64,000 nt of DNA from Siphonodentalium dalli (Eukaryota > Mollusca > Scaphopoda > Gadilida > Siphonodentaliidae). This document shows positions 22,111 to 33,945 of the stretch, one piece after another (the first letter of the stretch is position 1; every line of letters starts with the position of its first letter). The notes under the pieces are model-generated. The model was not told where the DNA came from and made no database searches. It saw only the letters and a list, made by a program, of their open reading frames with translations. The position numbers and the translations under genes were made by a program. The DNA is taken from positions 95,937,319-96,001,318 of the forward strand of contig CP136066.1 in assembly GCA_032622095.1 (NCBI GenBank), in the 5' to 3' direction.

Positions 22111-24821
22111 ACATCTGATTAAAACAATGAGTTATGTGCAGATAAAAGCAACCAAGTGGATAAGTTTCCGCTTGGACTCAAGGGCATACCATCAATAACT
22201 AGTTTGCAAGCATAATACAAAACGCATAAAAGTAGTACAAAAATGCATAATTAATAGCAAATAAATAACATTACATTATCAAGGTGCACATCGAAATATG
22301 TAAAGTAGTTTCTGTCAACAGATAATACGGATATTATGCAGCAAGCCTTTCATATCGGAAGCACATTTTCCCACGGAATTTTCGGTCATGTCATTGCATC
22401 CAATTCCAAGAATGTAATGCTGAGGGTGTTGATTAGAGTTCGTGATATGATGTTTACTCCAGGTATGTTCTTTTGTTGTTGACAAGAAGTGTGACATTAA
22501 CTTTTTATGTCCATGCCGGGGGCGGGACGTAAAAAAGTTGCGAGACGTGGGAGTGTTTTTTTTACATTGCCATTTTTTTACACCCACCCTTTCTTGCATT
22601 TTATTTCATAAAATTTTAGACACCCACCCCAAAACCCCAAAGCTTTATGTTGGTCCCCTCTGCGAAAACGACCAACCGCTCTATAATGGTCCCTTCTTTG
22701 AAAGACCAATTAAATGTTATTTCCTGTTTACAAACATGTGCAAGACAAATATTTTCTTGGCTGATAATTATGCGATAATCAGCAGTAATCAGCGATAATC
22801 TCAACTAAATTGAACTCTAAGCAATCAACAAAGGTAGAATATGATGTGATTATATTGGTAAATTTATAACCCAGCCTATTCATCTGTGTGAGTAGATGAA
22901 AAATATATTGAATCCCCTGGAATGACAACAAAAAATAACTATGGCCAGTGTTAGGGCCTATAATAGAATTAAATATTACACAAAATTAAATTTATCTTTT
23001 TTTCAGACATCAACCAGCATCAACTAGTAGGCCTAGAGCCTATAGTAATACCAAAAAGGAAAATGTGCATATGAACCAGTGTACGAATTAGCTTTTATGT
23101 ATGCCTGCATGACCACAGACCCGACATCGCATTACGACTTAGGACTAGGCCTAAAATAATGTTTAACTCTTTGAGTTTGAACGCGGATGGTCAATTTAGT
23201 GCCAAATCCATATACATGTGACCGTGACATGTGACCGTGGAGACGAGGTCACAGTAAGCGTAACGTCATTGTGTTGGTGTAGGGAAGATAACTCCAATTT
23301 GGTCTTCTGTTTAGAGTATACCGGCTGTACTCTTGATTTACTATTATATGTCTACTATATATGTGTCTACTATATATTATTAACTATACATTGTTCTGAT
23401 ACATTATGAGAATAATCAATTTTAGTATACAAACACTGATACAAATACTTATTTCATACATTACACTCATGCATCAACTAACTGTATGAGTAAAGAGACT
23501 GTCATGAAGCATAAGAATTATTGTAATATTCTGTCATGAGTTGTTAGCTGATATTGTCAGACTGCATTAAGTTCACCCTACCCTAGAGCTATCTGAAGTA
23601 TTTTTTTTATTGAACTACACCGAACTAGACAATTTTCAATATAAAAACTGCCAAGCAAGCTGAAACAGACACAATAAAAAAAATTGCGCGCAAAATAAAT
23701 CAATGAAAACTTTGGGACCCACCCCACAATATTCACTATTTTTCCATTTTATATCAACTTATGGGGGTAATTATAATAATATTGAATGTATTTGTGCTTC
23801 TCATATTGCAACAAGCCACAACATATAAACAAATATGTTTAAAACAGTTGAAAATATGTCAATGAAAAAAAATGCTAAAAAGTGGTCAAAACTGTTTCCG
23901 GCCTCGGGTACCCACCCACACCCCCCCCCCCCCCACCTCATGTCCGTAAAACAATTCGGCCCTCACCCGGTCCATGACGAATTCTGTATAATTTGAGGTT
24001 TTTTTAGCTAATATTGTATTCATTTCTTGTTTTAGCAGTCTATTCTCGGTCTGCGACTCTGCGGCTAGTCATTTTATATTATATTATAATATGGTTTGTT
24101 TGGCAGCTAAGTTACCAAACTAGTTTTATCTGTCAGCTATGTTGGTTGTCAGTTGTGATGGAGCTGTTGATTTTTCGAGTAGATGTTGCTGTTGGTCGCA
24201 TATTAAGGGGTTTGAACAATGCTTGAAATATAAACTCTTTTTATATTGGATTTGGCACACACACAACTAACGTAAAGAAATTTTACGCGCGTTAGCATGT
24301 ATATAATAATGGTGCGAATCATTTAGGCAACTTACATCTTTGGTAGTTTTTTCAACAATTTGAACGTTCATGCCTGAATAAACAGTAAATGGAACTTTTA
24401 GACCGAATCTATATTGAAACTGTTCTTAAATTTCTCAATCAAAAATTTAGTGTAATATATTTATTTTTAGGCTAATATTCAATTTTTCCCCTGCTTTCAT
24501 CCAATATTTTAGAATGGAATGAAAATTGCCAACAATAGACATGTTGGTGTTGATGAATTGGAATCTCAGGTATCAGTACGCCACTTCCAACTCGACAGGC
24601 GAAATGATGGGGGTAAATTAAGTTTATCAGAGGTAGGGATTTTGTTCTCCAATTAGAGATTCAGTTGGAAAGTTGATCTCTCTCAAACAAAGGCACTCAA
24701 TCAATATATCAATATGTATTCGGAACAAGTCGCTCCGGACATATGGTTCCATATTATTATGACAAAGGAGACCGTTCACATAATGAACTACATGTACTAC
24801 TGATAATATTTACGAATAGAG
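22111..24821. other. Unassigned intergenic sequence
   Basis: AT-rich with no supported gene. A C-rich run lies at about 23920-23936, and CACCCACCC-type low-complexity patches at 22569-22632. The frames at 22315-22804 and 24014-24226 have no recognisable domain. Confidence 0.35.
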
Positions 24822-25137
24822 TACTACTTCATTAGAATATGTGTTCTTTCTATAAGTTTTCTTGTTGTCGTAACCGCAGTCACGATTACGGTTTCGGGTT
24901 CAAGCCTTGAAATAGGGTGTCTGTCATTTGCAGAATGAGGTCCCCAAAGCGTGAATTTAGTGATGCTACCCCGCATAGCGGGCTAGCATCACCAAATTCA
25001 CCCTCTGGGGACCTCATTCTGCAAATGATAGACACCCTATTTCAAGGCTTGACTACGTCATTAGAATTTGTGTTATTTATATAAGTTGTCTTGTTGTCGT
25101 AACCGCAGTCACGATTACCGTGACGGTTTCGGGTTGT
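24822..25137. repeat. 151-bp palindrome between long direct repeats
   Basis: 24901-25051 is an inverted repeat: CAAGCCTTGAAATAGGGTGT pairs with ACACCCTATTTCAAGGCTTG, and AGAATGAGGTCCCC pairs with GGGGACCTCATTCT. It is flanked by direct repeats of about 80 bp (24822-24900 and 25051-25137), sharing CTTGTTGTCGTAACCGCAGT and CACGATTAC. A palindromic MITE inserted within or between duplicated target DNA would give this picture. Confidence 0.8.
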
Positions 25138-25253
25138 CAACAAAACTCACAAGTACATCATAGTAATAGCTTTGATATCGTTTCTCATGTCACTAACGTC
25201 GGAGTTGACTATGCTATTGTGTCATTAATCTTTAAAGTGATGTGAAATACTCC

Positions 25254-28253
25254 CACACGGCACAATCGTTTCGACGATTCTGCGACCTATTCAACGATTA
25301 TGCGGCTTGACAACCACGGTGCTACGGCAGTTTAACGATTCTGCGACCTTATTATACGTGATATTTTATGACAAACTTAGATAAAGGGGCTTTTTACTGA
25401 ATTGGGACGATAAAAGTGGGCTTCTTCTTGTATTCGTCGTGTAGAGTAGACTTTGCAGGTCCACCAGGTTGACTCACGGAATACATACGAAGATGAGATC
25501 TATACATAAAATGAGTCACAATCGGCTCGGTCAAATCTGGATAATCAGATAAAACCGCGAACTGATCGCAAAAAGTAATTCCTTGGGCTACAAAGGGACC
25601 TTAACAGTGCGAAAATTAACATCCAACGTAAGCTTTGATAAGCATAGATTTATTATTTGTCAAATTCGTACCTCTGTTACGCAATATTCGATTAAACTAA
25701 ACACAGATATGCAGTAAAAATGTCAATTATTTGGCAACGCCCCGCTTCGACCACGACAACGACGATTGTGCGACTCGTTGAACGGTAATTTTCATTTGTA
25801 TACGACGTATCTGTCACTGATCGGACAGCTTAGTTATGCGTGTAAGCCCATTATGCTGCATCAATAATGTTTGGAACTGTACCTTCGTTATACATTGCAC
25901 ATGTCCTGGATTCAATACAGTACTGTGTATTTACTGGTCCCCACATGTGAAGATATAGAGACCAAGTCACATAAGATATTTGTCGCTAAACGAGCATTCT
26001 TAGATTAGAACATGACAAAATGCCCAACTTTATGTACCTGAACATTTTCCTTCTTAATGCACCCAGCGGTTTTGTAATTTCTGTAAAGTTGACTTGTTCA
26101 TACGAAAATGTCACCGCTTAGCCTACCATAACATGAGTTATTTTAGTCATATTCTGATTAGCAGGTAGGCCCTACATATAAAGATGTCCTCGACAAAATT
26201 ATTGATCGTTTAGTTACTTTTATAAAGGTGTTTGTATGAAAGTATTAGTTAAAATTCTTCGAAAGAGGGGGCGGGTGTGGTTATCAGAAACTGAAAAATA
26301 ATGAGCAACAATTAAAAAAAAAAAAATTAAAGGGATAGATAACAGAAAAATTGCGGTTTTAGTCTACATGTCAAAGTTCTGGAGGTGCATTCGATATATG
26401 GATTTTTGAATATTCATGAAATACATGCCCGCGTTCATGGAAAATATAGAGTGGTAATTAAGGACGGATAATAATGATTTATATAGAGGGTCCCCAACGA
26501 GTTATGTTGGGATATAACATTTTATAAAACGAGTTTATTAACTGTATTTATACCTTTTTTTAAATTATCGAAATCCTTAAAAGAAGCTGAAAATGTATGC
26601 AGAATGAATATATTTACGGCGTCGGCCGAGACGCTTCACAAACGTATACGACAGGATATCACACTCTGGCTGGCGACGAAAAAATATAGTCCCATTTGCC
26701 TCTTTGTTTTTGTATCTATTTTCGTCAATGCAAAGAAGTTGGAAAAAAATTAGCAATATCTAGTGTTGGTGTCATGCGAGACTTTTCGAAAATAGTATTA
26801 ATCCGCGCGGCCATTGCTGGTGTGATGTCAAGTATCCCGGGAAGCACGCACCTATTCGCCATTTAGTGGAATATGCAATGGGTCTTTTAATGATACAATA
26901 TATACAATTTTGCCAAAATGAAAAGACACATTTAAAATGGAACATTATTTTGTCTCGAATGTGTCTTTACTTCCTCTTGTGTTGTGGTAAGGAAATCAAT
27001 ATTATGTTTTTTAATCGCAGTTTTGTTTAGCTCGTTTTCCTTGTTAAATGTGGTTATGTGATCAAGTGGATTTCAAATTCGTCCCAATTATATGCAATTT
27101 ATTAACCTCGTCCATTAAAGTCGGTTCAAGCCTCGCTAAGATCAGCTCGAATAAACTCATTAGAGATTATCTATCCTCCCTCCCCTCTCCCTCCCTTCAT
27201 CCCTCCCCATCTCTCTCCCTCTCATCCTTCCCTCCCCTCTCACCCTCTCTCTCCCTCTATATATACATATATGTATATATTATCATCTCCGATACCTGGA
27301 TGTCAAAATATGGAATTATACTCAAAACAAAATTATTTTAAATGTGGAGTTAATTTCTAAGGCGACCCTTGCACAACATTGACACCACAACGCAACTGAG
27401 AATAAGACATGTTGACGATAAGAAAATACCGAGGCATTGTGAGTCGGCTGCTAGTTAGGCGTACAGACAGACGGAAGGAAAGTTGGATAGGCGGAAAGGC
27501 AATTTAAATCATGTAATGTGTGGTACACAGATATGGAAATTAACATGTACAGTATAGCAATATACGATTCGACATTACTTTATTTTCCTCAGCTGGCTCC
27601 AAATAAAAGAGTCTTAATCTCGTAGCCTTGATATGACTCATATGCGTATTCGTGTCTATTATAAATAGCGAGCATGACATTCACTAGAAAGCGACTTCTC
27701 GTGAGCACAAGTTAATGAAATTTCAATTGCTGGTCGCACAATCGTCGTTGTCATAGTTGACTACTCGGCGTTGTCAATTGAGTGCGATGATACCCCCGCA
27801 GATATGGACACAGCGCCATCAACCACAGAACTGAGGTGAACATTAGTTGTGAAAAATCACCCAAAGACGTATGGCTATGTTATTATTTGGTTTCCACTCA
27901 ATTTTATAGGACGTTATATATATTTTCTCAACTCTAAAGACGAATTTCACACAGTGATGTGTGTGAAACCAAAACAACCGGTCTTTTTATGTCAAAGATT
28001 ATGTATTGTTGTGCTAACTGTCTAGTGCTGAACTCTTTACAGATTATCGAATCGAAGGTCGCCGTACCTAATAGAAATATAACATATGGTACATTCCTGT
28101 CCGTATTTCTGGAATTATTCATTTCTCAATGTTTGGTTCGTGTTTATCGCATCAGCCTGGTCGCATAATCGTTAAACTGCCGTAGCACCGTGGTTGTCAA
28201 GCCGCAGAATCGTGGAATTGGTCGTAGAATCGTCGAAACGATTGTGCCGTGTG
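25254..28253. mobile_element. 3.0-kb non-autonomous DNA transposon with 5-bp target duplication
   Basis: The ends are inverted copies over about 95 bp: CACACGGCACAATCGTTTCG at 25254 pairs with CGAAACGATTGTGCCGTGTG ending at 28253. ACTCC flanks both ends (25249-25253 and 28254-28258). The sequence left and right of the element rejoins to match an uninterrupted paralogue at 46318-46360, which has a single ACTCC. The TIR carries repeated ACGATTCTGCG motifs, with further copies at about 25757 and 27740, probably transposase-binding sites. No transposase frame is present. CAC termini with a 5-bp duplication are characteristic of the Transib/RAG superfamily, but the heptamer CACACGG differs from its CACWATG consensus, so that assignment is tentative. 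Confidence 0.85.
27171..27261 (+). repeat. Polypyrimidine tract inside the 3.0-kb element
   Basis: About 90 bp are almost entirely C and T (CCTCCCTCCCCTCTCC-type), followed by TATATACATATATGTATATA. It has mirror-repeat-like composition and is not coding. Confidence 0.8.
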
Positions 28254-28258
28254 ACTCC

Positions 28259-30325
28259 GGCAGGCTGATCAAAAGAAATTGAGAATAATCTTCCTGAAAG
28301 TATAGTTATTTGTTTACGAATAGTAATCCAAATTGACAACACACACCGTCGTTCTTATATATTAATTGAATGCAATGACTATCGATGGCGAAATCAGTTG
28401 AGTTATTTATTGCCTATAATTGTGTCCCGAATAGAAATGTAAATATTTACAATTGAGCGTAGTTCAGACGATGTTTTCTTTGGAGTGGTACGGTCGATTT
28501 CTATGAAATTGTCGGCGATGTTAGTAGAATGCTACACTTCCCTTGTTGGTATAGCGCATAAGTACTAACTTATCAATTTCCCGCATTAGAACAAGTCCAT
28601 AATAAGGTTTGTTGCTCAGATCTATTATGCTCATTAATCTGAAATGATTTAACACTGTTCTGTTCGGAGTTTGAAGAATTGTTTAACCATGTTGCAGATT
28701 TTCGCACATATGCGAGGACATCTGTTTTCTAGAATAGTTATGAATTGATACTCTTGGTCTAATAGTTGAAAATTTATGTAATTATTTCCCATTATGGAAA
28801 ATAATTCCGATCTCAGTGACGCGTAAAGAGGACAATCCATAATGAAGTGAACTTCGTCCTCTATTTGCTTTTTTGTATTGAAACAAAAGGTACATACTCT
28901 ATCTGGTAAGGGTATCGGGGGTTGGTAATGTCTACCACGCTCTATCGCTAGGGCGTGATTACTTATTCTTAATCTCGTGAATGCTATTTTGTCTTCATTG
29001 TATTGGGTATTGAGCAAGTATGGTTCCATTTGAAAAGTAGTTTTGAAAATGCGATACATCCGTAGTTTGTTACTCCCTGTTTTAGATGCTTCATCGCTCA
29101 TATTAAAAATAAAGTCGTCATGATAGTTGGATTGTAACTGCTGTCTCAAGTTAGTAAGATTCTTGACAACTTGTGTACCGTCGGTGATATTTAACCCAAA
29201 TGCTGCCGTCGTTTTGAATATTGATTTCTGAACGCCGGGTGAACGTTGTTCAATCACGGTATTTCTGATCAAGTTACTGTCAACATTATTAGAAATTTGA
29301 ATAGCATATGCGGCCATTCTACAAATAGCGTCGATGTAAAGTGGATAGCTACCCAATTCCGCCCTAACTGCAGTGTTAGATGCATATTTGCCTACTCCTA
29401 ATACTATTTTGCAGAATTTTATGTGTAACTTTTCGCATTCTAGCCTATCGTGGTTCTTAGACGTTGCTTCCACTCCCCATATTTCACTTCCGTATAAGAC
29501 AATTGGCTTGATTAACTTCTCATATAATTTCATAGATGTACTCACTGGTAGGGGTGCTGTCGGATGCATTTCTGAGAGCATACATAGCTTTGCGACCTTT
29601 GGAAGTTAGGTCCGATATCGCGTCTGTAAATTTCCCAGTATATGTAAACTTTACTCCAATGTATGTGTATTGCTTAACCGTTTCAAGGTTATTTTCTGCT
29701 ATCGAAAATGTTGTTAAGTGTTTTGAAGCTCGAGATCGAAAAATCATGCATTTAGTTTTTTCTTCATTAATTGTTAGTTCATTTGCCCGTGTAAAATCTT
29801 CAAGCCGTTCGAGGCATCTTTGAAGTCTGATTGACTCTCGGACATTAAAACTAGGTCATCAGCGAATAACATGTGATTTATAGAACTATCGCCTAGATTT
29901 ATTGGATCGCAGTTTGTGTCAAAAATTGTTTTAATATATATTTTGAATAATGTAGGTGACAATACGGATCCCAGTCTTACTCCCGTCGTTGAAAGGCATT
30001 GGGGACCAATTCCTTTATTGGTTTTTGTAAGGTAATAACTTGAGCAATACATTGATTTAATTATTTGTAAAATTTGTCCTGAAATTTCAATAGATTTCAT
30101 CTAAGTCGACAAATGCGGCGTATATAGGTCTTCCTAGTGATTTGTATTTTTGTATGGCCGAATGTAGAACAAAAATACCGTCAATCGTGCCTTTTCCGTT
30201 ACAAAAACCGAACTGGTTATCGCTAATAATTTTGTTTGCATTCAGATGATTAGCTATTCGGTCATTGATTATTTTATTGAAAAGTTTCCCCACTGATGTC
30301 TTTAACCGGGATTTTTTACTCTGTG
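28259..30325 (-). mobile_element. LINE (non-LTR retrotransposon), 5'-truncated and frameshifted
   Basis: Read on the minus strand, the order is reverse transcriptase (30329-29774), a connecting region (29747-29520), a C-terminal domain (29581-28649) and an untranslated tail to about 28259. The tail is homologous to 46310-46705. The 5' end stops abruptly at the palindrome element at 30326, and the endonuclease half is missing. At least three frame changes show it is dead. Related C-terminal fragments occur at 21.1, 41.8, 45.5, 48.2 and 49.1 kb, so this family was numerous. The clade is not certain; motifs suit the Jockey/CR1-like groups. Confidence 0.85.
28649..29747 (-). pseudogene. LINE C-terminal domain with zinc-knuckle-like motif
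   Basis: 29747-29520 reads MIFRSRASKHLTTFSI and VKQYTYIGVKFTYTGKF, the region after RT motif C. 29581-28649 is a 310-codon frame with IKPIVLYGSEIWGVEA, then ITRLR-like FTRLRISNHALAIERGRH, and finally RVCTFCFNTKKQIEDEVHFI followed by MDCP, a C-x2-C-x13-H-x4-C pattern. The two frames overlap with a shift, so the protein is broken. The same tail is the hallmark used here to recognise the smaller relics. Confidence 0.85.
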
Positions 30326-30329
30326 TCAA
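29774..30329 (-). pseudogene. LINE reverse transcriptase fragment
   Basis: Two overlapping frames encode KLFNKIINDRIANHL, DNQFGFCNGKGTIDGIFVLH and AAFVDLDEIY (RT motifs up to the first catalytic Asp), then after a frame change GVRLGSVLSPTLFKIYI and HMLFADDLVLMSE. FADD is the catalytic motif of motif C, and SVLSP corresponds to motif B. The polymerase core is recognisable, but the frame shift between the two pieces (about 30090-30100) and the missing N-terminus make it non-functional. Confidence 0.85.
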
Positions 30330-30392
30330 TGCATTCTCTTATATATGCGAGTCGACCATAGGTCGCCTCGCATATATAAGAGAATGCATTGG
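30326..30392 (+). mobile_element. 67-bp palindrome element at the LINE junction
   Basis: CAATGCATTCTCTTATATAT plus GCGAGTCGACC mirrors GGTCGCCTCGCATATATAAG plus AGAATGCATTGG. A single T/G mismatch in the arms defines orientation: CTGTG precedes and GGCCTAACAATTT follows. It separates the truncated 5' end of the LINE at 28.3-30.3 kb from the next LINE. Confidence 0.85.
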
Positions 30393-31043
30393 CCTAACAA
30401 TTTAAAAAAAAAATAATAATAATAATTATTGAAATCAAAACAAGCATAATATTATATCGTTTAGAAAATAAAAAACAAAATAACATAAACAAAAAACAGG
30501 GACAATCATATTTTAAAGCCAAGGAGGGGATGTCAGTATAGGGAGAGGTTTCCCTTTATGAAAAGTGATAGAGTTGTGAGAGAGAAGAGAGGGAGAGAGA
30601 AAATGTATAGTTCAAGTTTGTTTTGTAAATTAATGTCATGTGACATACTAGTTAAGTGGTGTTTGAGTCAGTGCGTTAATGTATTGTCAATATGTGGTGC
30701 AGTTAATGGTTAGTTGGTTGCTTTTTTAGGTATTGGTTTTTCTTTTCTTACATATGAATAGTAGTGTACTACAATAATCTTTATTAAAAAGTGCTTAATT
30801 TAATTTTAAGTTATTTTTAATTTTTTGTTTAATTAATTTTAACTTTAATTTTTGCGGCGTGGAATGGGTTTATTGCTTTTACATATTTATGCTTATTCAA
30901 GTAACAAGGTTGATCCAGGATAACCAGCGGTTGTTAAATGATTTGTACCGACATAGAGTATAAAACGCAAGTTTTTCTGAGGCATAATATGTTTTTAATT
31001 CCTGTTGTATGCTCTCCATTGTTGGAAGTTTTCCCATCATTTT
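30393..31043 (-). other. AT-rich sequence, probably 3' tail of the LINE at 31-34.7 kb
   Basis: No gene. Low-complexity A- and T-rich sequence lies between the palindrome element and the C-terminal frame of the next LINE. Its position is that of the LINE's 3' untranslated region on the minus strand. A clear terminal poly(A) or repeat was not recognised. Confidence 0.4.
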
Positions 31044-31615
31044 TTATCTATAAATATTAAATTTGATTAATATTAATAAGAATCTAAGAAGATTGTCTTC
31101 TGGAATATCGCGTTTATGTCCAAGCAAAACCATAGATAAATTTAAATTTAATCTCGTTGAGGTTTTTCTGAATATCCAGTTTTGTATTTGCTGCCATAAT
31201 TTATTTATTATCTCGCATTCCCAAAATATGTGTTTAATAGTTTCAGTTTCGCTTCCACAGAAAGTACATGCATCGTTATCAATTTGTTTCATTTTTTTCA
31301 TTAATGACTTAGTTCCCAGAATTCTAGTATTAATACGGTATTGAAACCATCGGTATTTCGTACTTGTGCAACATTTGAAAGGATTTTCTAAGATTCTTGA
31401 CCACTCATCATCCCCCATTGTTTCCATCAGATCTGATGACCATTTGTCTTTATATTTGTGGGAAATAGTTTCGTTGTTAGTAAATATACTATATGTATCT
31501 TTCGTTTCCAAATTAGATATCCTGAATAATTGAAAAGGCATAATAGGTCTTGGTAGATGTTTGAATGGCCCGCTTTCTATGCGTTCGTTAAGAATTTTTT
31601 TACATGTCTGAATAT
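31044..31615 (-). pseudogene. LINE C-terminal Cys/His segment
   Basis: The continuation after a frame change near 31600-31620 reads ILNERIESGPFKHLPRP, then DKWSSDLMETMGDDEW, CTSTKYRWFQYRINTRIL and ACTFCGSETETIKHIFWECE. The C-x2-C...H-x4-C arrangement is the usual C-terminal knuckle of L1/Tx1-like ORF2 proteins. It ends at a stop near 31044. Confidence 0.8.
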
Positions 31616-33945
31616 TCTGCTATATGATAAAAAGTCTATTTTAATTAGATTTTTTCGTTCGTATTCATCTCTTTTTAGTAAAACTCCATCGTCATTTATT
31701 ATATCGTTGACCAGATAAATGTCCTTCTTTTCTAATCCACTACATTGTATTGTTTTTCCATTCAAACTAATATTTGGGTTATCGTTAATTATATTGCTGT
31801 AGCACTGCGATGGGTTTGTGGGAGATATTATGGTGCAAAATTTGGCCCACGATTCTATTACTTCTATCCAGAAAGGATCGGAAATATTCTTAATGTAGTT
31901 TCTTAGTTGTTTTGGATTTGATAGATACCATCTTTCAGGTAGATGTTGATTATTTGCAGTAAAAATATTCGCCCAGTTACATGTTTTAAAAATAAGTTTC
32001 TTTATCCAAGATAATTTCATTGAACACCTAGAATTCACTATGTCAACCATTTTACACCCACCAACTGAATATGGCCCTCGTAGTTGTTTCCTGGAGATTC
32101 TGTCCACTTTGCTGTTCCAAATAAAGTGATATAGTTTTGTGGTTAACGATTTAATGAATTCACTACTGGGATTAGGAATTGTTTGAAAAAGGAAAGATAA
32201 TTTTGATAAAATCAGTGACTTTATAACAGTAATACGACCAAGAGGAGTTAAGTTCCGTTTAGACCACATATTTAGCATGTTGTCTATCTTAACCATAGTT
32301 GTTTCATAATTATTGATAAACATATTGTGTTCCTTCAGACAGAATGTAATGCCTAGTAATCTGAAAGAAGTTGGATTCCAGTGAATTTTCCATCTATCGC
32401 ATATGACTTCAGTACAATCATGTTTACTACCAATCCACACCGCAAACGTTTTGTTATAATTAATCTTTAAACCTGAAATAGACCAAAACCTTTCTAGCAA
32501 CTGAAATGTACTGTCAAGAGATAGGGGATCGCCATCTAAAAGCAAAGTTGAGTCATCCGCGTATTGTGTTATCTTGATTTCCGCATCACCAATTTTGATG
32601 CCCTTAATAGTTTTGCAATTCCTTACAGACATACTTAATATTTCTGCATATAATAAAAAAATATACGGAGATATTGGATCTCCTTGACGACAGCCTCTCT
32701 GGATGCAAAACGCTGGAGATATATTTCCATTAATATTCAAATTTGAATTGATACCATTGTATAACGTTTGGATATAGCCGATAAATTTTGGACTGAATTT
32801 GAAATTTTTTAGCACACTTGACATGAATGACCAAGAAATTGAATCAAACGCTTTCTCAAAGTCTAAAAGAAGCAAAAGGCCTGGAATATTCTTTTCTCTG
32901 GTAAAATTGATCACGTCTGAAATTAATCTAATATTTTCTCCAATGTACCTCCCGGCCATAAATCCTTTTTGATCTTCGTGTATAACTTGCGGTAAAACTG
33001 TCTTCAGACGATTGGCCAACACACCAGATAGAATTTTATAACTAACATTTAGTAAGGAAATTGGTCTCCAGTTTGATAAAAATTGTCGTGGTTTATTGTC
33101 TTTTGGTATCAAAGTGACCACTCCATGTTTCTGTGACAACGATAATTTGCCGTTGTATAAACCATAATTTAGAGAACGTATCAAGTAGATTCCAATGTTT
33201 TTCCAAAACATTTTATAAAATTCAACTGTAAACCCAGATGAGCCTGGACTTTTGGTATTTTTCATTGTTTTTAAGTAAGATAAAGTTTCAGAATATGTAA
33301 TAGGCTGTTCCAATTGACTAGCCGCGTTACTGGAAATATGATTTGAAATCGGGTTTTTATTTACTGGATCAATTATTTTTTTAATATCCTGTATTGTTAC
33401 TACTTCGTTTCTATTTTTGTATAACTGTTCGTAATGTTTGCTGGCTTCTAATAATATATCATATTGCTTTGAAACGATTTTTCCATCAGATGTTTCCAAT
33501 ATCTTTATCGCTTTATTTATGTAATGTCTCTGTTCTAAGTTTACAAAATATTTACTAGGTTTTTCACCTTCACTAAGCCAGTTCGCTCGTGATCTTACCA
33601 ACATACCTTCTAATTTGTTTTTACGAATTTCTTCCAATTTGTTCTTGCATTGTTCAATGTGCATTTCCATTTGAGTTGTCATCTCATTTAGTTGTTCGTG
33701 TTTTTCTATTTCAGCCCTCAAAGTTCTTTCTTCTTTGTTTCTATGTTTAATAAGTTTAGCACTGAATGAGATTGTAGTTTTTCTTATTTCCATCAAAAGA
33801 GTTTCAAAAAACAGTTGATCACTTATTTCAGAATTATTGTTTTCTCCATTATTTTCAGTTTTAATGGCATATTGGTTTACAAGTTTTTCAATAACTATAT
33901 TTATTTCTTTAATATATTCTGCATTTTTGAGTAGAGAATTGTTAA
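31577..33945 (-). pseudogene. LINE reverse transcriptase
   Basis: The frame is open for about 790 codons. Visible landmarks are a basic coiled region, SRANWLSEGEKPSKYFVNLE, TKSPGSSGFTVEFYKMF, GVVTLIPKDNKPRQFLSNWR then PISLLNVSYKILSGVLANRL (motifs 1-2), FMAGRYIGENIRLI, LLLLLDFEKAFDSISW (motif A Asp), GCRQGDPISPYIF (motif B), and ITQYADDSTLLLDG (motif C, YADD encoded at 32552-32566). All catalytic aspartates are present. The polymerase itself may be intact, while the fused endonuclease is out of frame. Confidence 0.9.

Noticed and set aside
25254-25260. Calling the 3.0-kb element a RAG/Transib transposon outright
   Set aside because: CAC ends and a 5-bp duplication agree, but CACACGG is not the CACWATG consensus and no transposase is present; kept only as a hypothesis.
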